From Chaetoderma sp. LZ-2023a (Eukaryota > Mollusca > Caudofoveata > Chaetodermatida > Chaetodermatidae): 64,000 nt of DNA. The notes under the pieces are model-generated. The model was not told where the DNA came from. It worked only from the letters and a program-made list of their open reading frames with translations, and searched no databases. Positions 57,416-64,000 of this stretch are shown here, in pieces; position 1 is the first letter of the stretch; every line of letters starts with the position of its first letter. The translations under genes were made by a program, and so were the position numbers. Location: the NCBI GenBank assembly GCA_034401795.1, contig CM067367.1, forward strand, positions 28,721,916 to 28,785,915. The letters run 5' to 3'.

Positions 57416-58300
57416 TATATGCCGATTCATTAGTCCCTTTCAATAACTGAATGAGGAATAATAGTTAGGTGTCAGTGTCAATTATGCAATACTGTATTTT
57501 TGTTATTAGTGTCAAAATGGATAATCTCTGTTTTGGCATGATTGAATGTAAGCTGTTAGGTTTTGGACCATTCACAGACTTTGTTTAAATTTGTTTGCAT
57601 ATTTGTGGTTAGTTGATTTCCTAGTATTTTTGTATCATCTGCGAATATTTTGCAAGTACATTTGACCAAGTATGGTAAGTCTTATATGAAAATTAATGTG
57701 GCAACCGGTTTTGTCATCCCAGTCTGAAGCTTCTGAATTAAAGGTAACACGCTGCTTTCTGTTTGAGTAGCTGTAACCAAATCTAAGAATTATAATACTT
57801 GTATTTTACATGATATACCATATCTAAAGCTGTGCTGTGTATCGTGGATCGTCCCATCAGGTACGAACCAGCCCAGTCTATCTTGGTACGGAACAACCCA
57901 GTCTCGGATGATCCAAGCTCGCTCTCCTTCCCCCCCCCCACCCCCTGGGTAGCCTAAGGACACGCACGTATAACCACATAAGAGAGGAACAAAATACTAG
58001 TCTGTGAGACCACGCGATGCGCATGTTCAGCCATGATAGGTGGCCAGCATACATGCAATAGCATGTGGAGGCTGGCAGCTTATGTATATACCTTGCCTGT
58101 ATTACGGTGGTTTCCTAATGCATTGCTATCCCCACTTTTCTTGGTATGAGAACTTTAAACAGAATTAAAATCGGTTCAGAACTGGCGGAGATATCATTGA
58201 ATAAAAACTCACTATTTTGAGCTCCAACTAAGCAGAGAGTAGGGTGAAGGCCAGTGACTACATGATCGACAACCGTACCTCGTACACAACGTGCACGCTG

Positions 58301-58344
58301 ATTGGCTGAGTCCCGCTGGTACTACTTCACCATTTAGTAAAAGG
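58301..58344 (+). promoter_or_regulatory. Family F promoter-like module, copy 4, decayed
   Basis: ATTGG at 58301-58305, no TGACGTCA, and AGTAAAAGG in place of TATAAAAGG. CCAAT to TATA spacing is still about 30 bp. GCAAGTAAGTTTT near 58498 has a consensus 5' splice site (AA then GTAAGT). Confidence 0.5.
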
Positions 58345-59524
58345 AGCTCTGAAAATCTAAACAAGTGGAAGGGAGGCAGTTTCGGTCGGAGTGGGAGCAA
58401 TCTCAATCTGCTTACTGCGTAGAGCTTGCGTTCTGCAATCTATACCAACGCAGCTTATTTCAGTCAGGTTCCCCTCAGGACACCCGCGCTCCACACCGCA
58501 AGTAAGTTTTCGGACGCTCCTGGACGATCAACAGGGGCAAAAATTCAATTTAAAAGAAGGTTTATCCAAACTACAGCTGCGTTTCAAATAAATGTGATCG
58601 TTATTGAACTCTGCACTGATGACTAATAGGCGCACAGCATAAATTAGTATTCTAATTATTGTTATTTGTGTGGGTGGGGGGGGGGGGTTGCCATCAGAAT
58701 CAAAGTGTCGATGACCATGCACTCTCCTCCATATCTTCGAATACTTGTTAGCTAAACCTTTTTGCCAAAGTAGGAATCACTGCGAAAATATAATTATTAT
58801 AGCCTGACCCAGCAGTGTATTCTTTGGGCAACTTTCTTTAAACCTAAAGCAGATAAACGGTAGCTCCAGGGTGCGGATCTCACATGGTCTGCAATCGAAA
58901 CATTAGGTGACGGATAAAGACACAGATCATCAGCTAACTCAAACGGTGACTGGGTGCGGCCTTCGAGCCCACCACGCCCTCTGGGAAGGTTGGATATCCG
59001 TTTCTTCCTCAAAACCATAAATAGATAAAACACTTTCTAAACGCTTTTGTAATGTGACTTGTCCTTGTCTTGTTATTTGTGGCCACACTGCGGTATGCGG
59101 AGGGATTTCTTTACGGTTCTGAAACTACCACCAGGTGACATGTGTGCACGCTGTCGGTCTGCTGGGGGGGGGGTGGTGCTCCATGACAGTACACGAGATG
59201 GGCGTCGAGTATCCTCACCAGGAAGGCTTTTTTGTTAACGTTAAGTAAGCATTAAGCCACTTGCGGCCTAAAAACTGTGTCTGGACCAAATATCTAAATG
59301 TAGTCTAGGCCTAGCAGGAAGGCCCACAGAAATAAAGCGGCACTGACTAATGCAGTATCTTTAACTCACATAAGATGATGGTGTTGAATTCCTAGGAAAT
59401 CATCCACCCGATCTTCACGTAAAACAGCTTGGCTGATTCATTTTATCATTTTCTAGCATTGTTCAAATAGGAGAGCGGCCTTTTTTTACCGCATCTCCTC
59501 CTCTGCTTTTGCATTATAGGCAAT

Positions 59525-59622
59525 GGCTGCACCACCCCACTGGAACGTGATCATTCCACCAAACTTGGAGGTCAGTCTTCGTGGACAGCAGAGATGCGCG
59601 GCATCCACTCCCAATCCCTGAG
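59525..59622 (+). pseudogene. Family F short ORF, copy 4, truncated
   Basis: MAAPPHWNVIIPPNLEVSLR, then GQQRCAAS and a stop soon after (TGA at 59620). NVIIPPNLEVSL aligns with NVNVPPALEVGL of copy 2. The MDRHTGDT start is not present. Confidence 0.45.
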
Positions 59623-59689
59623 ACTTGCTAACTACAAGTACCATCAGGATAACATGGAGCAATGCATACCCTTGGCGGCTACAGCTGGC

Positions 59690-60950
59690 ATTCTGTTAGT
59701 AAACTGTTTGATTCCATGTGTCATAATTGCATCTCATATGAATGATTCTAACACTTTACATATGATAGGTGCGAGGATACTGGGTCTGTAGTTCTCTACT
59801 TCTTGTTTGGATCGTTTCTTTTGTATCACTGTTACTGTTGCCGTTTTCCAAATGTTTGGTAATTGACTTTCTTGTATTGTATAAATAAGATGCCCAATGG
59901 TGAATATATTTCACTGGCTATTTCAATTAATATTCAGGCAGAAATTTGATCTGGCCCAGAACTCTTATTTGGATTTAAGATCATTAGCGTTTTTGTATAG
60001 CAGATTTTGTGATTTTCAAATTTGCTAAGGTAGATTTAGTGTTTAATATTGGAAGCACTGGAATGTTGTTTAAGTTTTTGTTTGTGAAAACGCTAGTAAA
60101 GTAGTTGTTTAATAGGATTACTTTTTACCATCTTTGATAATTATGTTTCTGTTTACTTTAAGCTTAGCTTCCAACTGATTCCTTCAGCATTGTTTTATTT
60201 TTTACGTAGTTCCAAAAAGCTCTGGCATTTTTTGCAGATTCATATGAAATCCCGCATCCAAAGAACTTCTTGGGTTGTCTGGTTGTAGATGCTGTTAAAT
60301 TTCTTACATATATGTAATGCTTAAAATCGTTTGCTTTATTTGAATTCGTTTAATTACTTGTATGCCTTTACCTTTTGTTTAACAGATTTAATTGTTTAGT
60401 AATTTAGCCAATCCTTTTTATTTTTTATTTCAGTATAAGAGGGAGCATGTTTAATTATTTTGTCAGTCAGTGTTTTGTGGAACAGATGCGATACACATGT
60501 GGTGTTTGAAAGTTCGATGACAGACCAATCAATTTCTCTGAGGTTTTTTCTGTTGTTGTATATCTTCTTTTGCTTAGCAGTAATTTGGTGCAGCTTATCC
60601 TTGGTGTTTTATTTTACAAGTTCGTGTGTAAGCTGTGTGCATAGAACATCATGGTCACTTTGCCCTGTTGGGAGTCCGTTGGCAATTATGTCTATTAATA
60701 GCCACGTTATTAGTTAAGATGAGGTCAAGTATATGGATTTTTTGTTTCTTCTACAACGAGTTGGTAGATTTATGTGTTGTGATAGAAAGTTGTTTTGACG
60801 TTTGCGTCTATTCCATCTGAGCCATTCTAAAGCACTATAGAAATGCTTATGCCCAATGTCTGGACTGGCCCATGTTCTGTGTAATCTGCCATTCTGCATT
60901 TTATGGTTGCTGTTATAGTCAAAAACACATAGGTGCAGAATAGCCAATCT
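59690..60950 (-). pseudogene. LINE fragment (endonuclease end to reverse transcriptase start)
   Basis: Minus strand: FDYNSNHKMQNGRLHRTW, then ILDLILTNN-like and IIANGLPTGQSDHDVLCTQL (about 60690-60615), the SDHD box of the endonuclease. Further on are NKSSGPDQISA (about 59955), QKKRSKQEVENYRPSILAP and KVLESFI (about 59815-59740), the N-terminal reverse transcriptase motifs. Stops and frame changes throughout. CR1-like by appearance. Confidence 0.75.
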
Positions 60951-61099
60951 CTGTGGTATGGAATACCTGATACTGGGTACGTATTAACCAATTTTGTGGT
61001 ATGGTATTGGCAATCATGTGATACGGAATAACCAGAAAATTTTACAGATTTCCTGGTAAGGAATGGTTAGGGTAAAATTGGGTTCATCCTAGAATATTC

Positions 61100-61500
61100 A
61101 TCTAGCACCTGGTTTCACCACACTCAGAAAAAAACGTAAAAAAGTTGAATGGGTCCAGCGTCGTGGAGCTCGCTTTACCCAGTGACTACCAAAGACACAG
61201 TAGTGCTTCATAAGTTAGGATTGGATACCATACAGGATAGATGGCCCAAAGCAAGATCAACAATGACATACAGCATCATAAATGACCCTGTGGACATCTC
61301 TCAACATCTACAAACCACTGCAGAGAAAGACAAGTGGTCACAACATTAGGCTACCAGTATTACATCGCGGAACACTAGCACATGAGCACAGCTACACCAC
61401 AGGCAGCACCAGGCTGGGGAATTCGCTGCCAGCTGAAGTGGTTTGTCAGCCATTGCTAGTCTCCTTCAAGGCTGCAATTCTGCTAATCACCACGTATGTT
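61100..61500 (+). pseudogene. LINE fragment, reverse transcriptase C-terminal end
   Basis: VEWVQRRGARFTQ, then after a frame change LGLDTIQDRWPKARSTMTYS and, in another frame, STRLGNSLPAEVV and LLVSFKAAI. This is the usual tail of CR1/jockey-type ORF2 proteins, on the opposite strand from its neighbours. Confidence 0.7.
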
Positions 61501-61569
61501 GTGTTATGTTCGATAGTCATCAAAACCCATATCAGGTATCACAACGAGGAAGGGTGTGCCCACTGTGCT

Positions 61570-61757
61570 GAGCTAATGATAGTTCAGTGGGAGACTGGCT
61601 TTAAATAGTGCCAGGCTCTGACTCTCTTTGGTTAGGGTAGGTAGCCCATTCCAGACCCAGATCATTTGGGGAAAGAAACTGTAGTCAAGATAAGATAGAT
61701 TGTACAGAATGCAGGCTAGTAAGCATATGTGTTCCAATAATATTGCTAGACTGTTAT
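61570..61757 (-). pseudogene. LINE C-terminal fragment, second type
   Basis: YSFFPQMIWVWNGLPTLTK, then LALFKASLPLNYH and stop. The pattern SFFP...W...LP...FK is the usual LINE ORF2 tail. It overlaps the end of the neighbouring CR1-like copy. Confidence 0.6.
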
Positions 61758-63430
61758 AGTGTAATTCGGCTTTTGTAGTCAAATTTTATGTCTTGATTAG
61801 ACCAATGCCTATTCTTGAATGTGTTCATAATTAAGGCAGTCACGATTTTGTCTGTGAGGGAGCTCCAGACATCGATTACTCTGTTTGTGAAATAATGTTT
61901 CCTGAATTCATGTGAGAAGCGGTTCTTTTTCAGTCTGTATGTTTGTCATAGTGCGCATGCATAATTTTATAAACTTCTATCATGTATCCATGATGTCTAC
62001 AATATTTTAATGTCGGGAGATTTTGTTTTTTCACCCTATCAGGATAGCTCATTCCCTTCACTGAAGGAATCTGTCTGGTTGCTCTTCTTTGTATATTTTC
62101 AATACTAATGATGTCTTTCTCTTTGTATGGACACCACACGCTATTTGCATATTCAACGTGTGGTCGTACCAATGCCTTGTATAGTAAACTAAATGTTTCC
62201 TCGCTTAGATATGTATAAGTTCTCTGAGTTATTACCATGATCTTGTTAGCCTTGTTTACTTGTTGTTATATGTGTTTACTAAAATTTAGTTTCCCGGATA
62301 TGAATACACCATTTTTTTTCAAATTCTGTATGTTCTAGAGCTATTGGATGTCAATCATCGTTGTATAGATGGTATGATTTGTTGTCATTGTTTAGTTTTG
62401 TTTTTATTTCTAGGATGTAACATTTGCTGAGATGTAATTTCAGGAGCTAAATATTTCTCCTGTCATCATCATCATTTTACGATGTATAAACCATTGGCTT
62501 GTTATTGTCTCAGTGTTTTTGTTGTATTATGTCTTGTTCAGTTTAATTCAAAAGTTCTTTCCCTGAAGTCGATTTTCTAGTTTATTCTTGAGTGATTTGA
62601 CTGTTGTTGCTTGAGTTAGTCTCCTCGAAACCGTTAGATTTAAGACTTTGACCCTTACCACTCTGGTGTCAATATTCTATCCTGTGTCAATAACAAAGAA
62701 GCCAGTGTCCATTTTCCTACAATCTGGTTGAAGTTGTTGCTGTCTACAACAGCCACGTCCTTCAACAAATCTACTGAGAAATTAAACCAGATCATCGATT
62801 TTTTGTTTAATTTGAAAATTCTAAATTCTGATTTAGCACTGATATGTGGAAGTGCCGATGAGTCTTCCCCATATCAGCTGTGGTGTGCCGCATACTCGTG
62901 GTTACACCCAGCTGCGCCTAGCATTTGGTTACTTGTTGACTTGTGGAGGCTGTAGTTGTTCTTATTGCTGTTGTTTTCATATTCTGTGTTCATCACTATC
63001 CAATTCTCCTTCTCTACACTAGTGTATCTCCATGCTACCACAAAATGTGGACGTATAGGCAGAGTCATGGAGTCAATGTCTTTCTGGACTATATCATTGT
63101 CATTGCTATCTTGAATTTCTTTATATAACTTTGTGTCATCAGCAAACACATAAACTTCTGAACTTATGCTATCCAGGAGATCATCTATGTAGATTGCGAA
63201 TAAGATAGGGCCAATTACTCTTCCTTGTGGCACACCACTATTAGTATCATGCCAAGATGAGAATGTGTTGTTTACACATACCCTCTATTTGCGCTGTGTT
63301 AGAAAGTCCATTATCCATGTGATTAGTGTTAGGTGTTTTAAACGCCCTCTTCTTCCTAGTACTAGGTACTCTATGTCAGGGGGACTGCGACCATGATATT
63401 AAAAATTTGGTAGAGTAATTTAGGTCAGAC
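61757..63430 (-). pseudogene. CR1-like LINE, reverse transcriptase middle to C-terminus
   Basis: Minus strand in order: GVPQGRVIGPILFAIYIDDL (about 63245-63185), VFADDTKLYKEI (FADD at 63146-63135), DIDSM (about 63080). An insertion follows (about 63050-62465), then SKCYILEIKTKLNNDNKSY (about 62430-62370), LLYKALVRPHVEYANSVW, IENIQRRATRQIPSVKGMSY (about 62190-62040), YFTNRVIDVWSSLTDKIVTA and a stop near 61757. The catalytic FADD is intact, but the insertion and frame breaks kill the protein. Confidence 0.8.
62465..63050. other. Insertion inside the CR1-like LINE
   Basis: The LINE frame stops and restarts at these approximate edges. The inserted DNA has no recognised domain; a 75-codon plus frame at 62728-62955 is unsupported. 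No target duplication was identified. Confidence 0.45.
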
Positions 63431-63759
63431 ATTTTTACGTCTTTCAACTATGGGGGTTCCCAGTCAAGAGTTCTCATCATTGCTGTTACACTGGATTGAG
63501 ATCTATAGTCCCTCTGTACAAATCGTCCTGCCTTATATTATTTTGAATGCGCTCTTTTTGGTGTTGTTCCCGGGCCAGGTGTGGGTCCAATAGACCATAA
63601 TACTGAGGCCTATTCCAGAATTGACAGGCACATGGTGATGGTGGTACACTTCATTGTATATATCCTGTAAATATTTTTAACTTGCACAAGATGGCCGGTA
63701 CCGTACATAGCCTATGCACCCTGGTGTAATACCACTCTAAATTTAAGAGGCGATTCACC

Positions 63760-64000
63760 ATAATTAGAAGAACAAGAGGGGTATGTATCCACTATACCTG
63801 CAAACAATGCTATGTTGACCCATATTCTATGTAGATGGGCCAACATATGTTTATTCGTTGCTCCAACATAGTTTTGCTCGTTTGGATTACGTTGGCCCAA
63901 CATATCACGTAGTTTTCCCATGTAGAACAATGTTGGGCCAACGTAACTAACTTACCATCAGCCAGCCAACGCAAATACAACGTTGGCCCAACGTAACTAA
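63760..64000. repeat. GTTGGCCCAAC-type repeat, running off the window
   Basis: Seven or so copies of a word near TTGGGCCAAC (63836, 63861 weak, 63893, 63931, 63983 and others), spaced about 25-40 bp, the last ones as ACGTTGGCCCAACGTAACTA. The word is itself palindromic. The array is probably cut by the window edge. Confidence 0.65.

Larger units (their letters stand above)
57840..59640 (+). mobile_element. Family F copy 4, internally shortened
   Basis: GGATCGTCCCATCAGGTACG start; decayed promoter module 58301-58344; then AATCAAAGTGTCGATGACC (58690), AGGAATCACTGCGAAAA (58772), GTGACTTGTCC (59053), TGTTGAATTCCTAGGAAAT (59380) and the ORF start near 59525. The block around TTCACTGAGGTCGCTG is absent. 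It ends where LINE sequence begins. Confidence 0.6.

Overview
This window looks like repeat-rich, non-coding DNA from a marine invertebrate. A mollusc-like animal fits best: the hairpin-capped elements opening AGCTCACCTGG, the degenerate ~155-160 bp tandem repeats and the AGGTCA-bearing repeats resemble sequences I associate with bivalve and gastropod genomes. That is recollection, not a search. I could not find one convincing intact host gene. Every protein-like stretch I recognise belongs to a transposable element, and all are broken by stops, frameshifts, deletions or insertions. One unnamed degenerate coding stretch (52.0-53.3 kb, minus) may be a host pseudogene or an unknown element.

Layout. 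0-13.7 kb: copies of a MITE-like family (here 'HC element', hairpin plus CRE) in both orientations, a second small MITE with 9 bp target duplications (1.02, 2.01, 10.74 kb), a Tc1-like transposon with a dead transposase nested in an HC copy (8.55-10.23 kb), and a SINE with an 11 bp duplication (11.09 kb). 14.1-15.9 kb: an array element with AGGTCA-rich units followed by ~160 bp units. 16.5-18.6 kb: two HC elements, a tRNA-Gly-derived SINE and a 440 bp (TAG)n tract. 20.0-23.7 kb: first copy (minus) of a long unclassified family, 'family F'. 24.3-24.9 kb: a MITE with 8 bp duplications (hAT-type). 25.8-28.3 kb: a dead LINE carrying a chimeric SINE insertion. 28.4-39.5 kb: a degenerate DIRS-like tyrosine-recombinase retrotransposon whose left inverted repeat and gag region are separated by a second family F copy. 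39.9-47 kb: more array elements and HC copies, nested in one another. 48.6-48.9 kb: a perfect palindrome around (TA)n. 50.5-53.7 kb: small palindromes, HC copies and the degenerate coding stretch. 55.2-59.6 kb: two head-to-head family F copies. 59.7-63.4 kb: LINE (CR1-like) fragments on both strands. 63.7-64.0 kb: the edge of a GTTGGCCCAAC-type repeat.

The most unusual signals are two. (1) A ~90 bp hairpin module, inside HC elements and also alone, keeps near-perfect pairing although stem sequences differ between copies. (2) Family F has four copies that share a CCAAT / TGACGTCA / TATA module; in three the TGACGTCA to TATA spacing is exactly 7 bp, and three copies share a short, unrecognised coding start (MDRHTGDT...). 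HC copies also scatter TGACGTCA octamers over the window. All coordinates were read by eye, so element ends may be off by a few bases where no target duplication was found.
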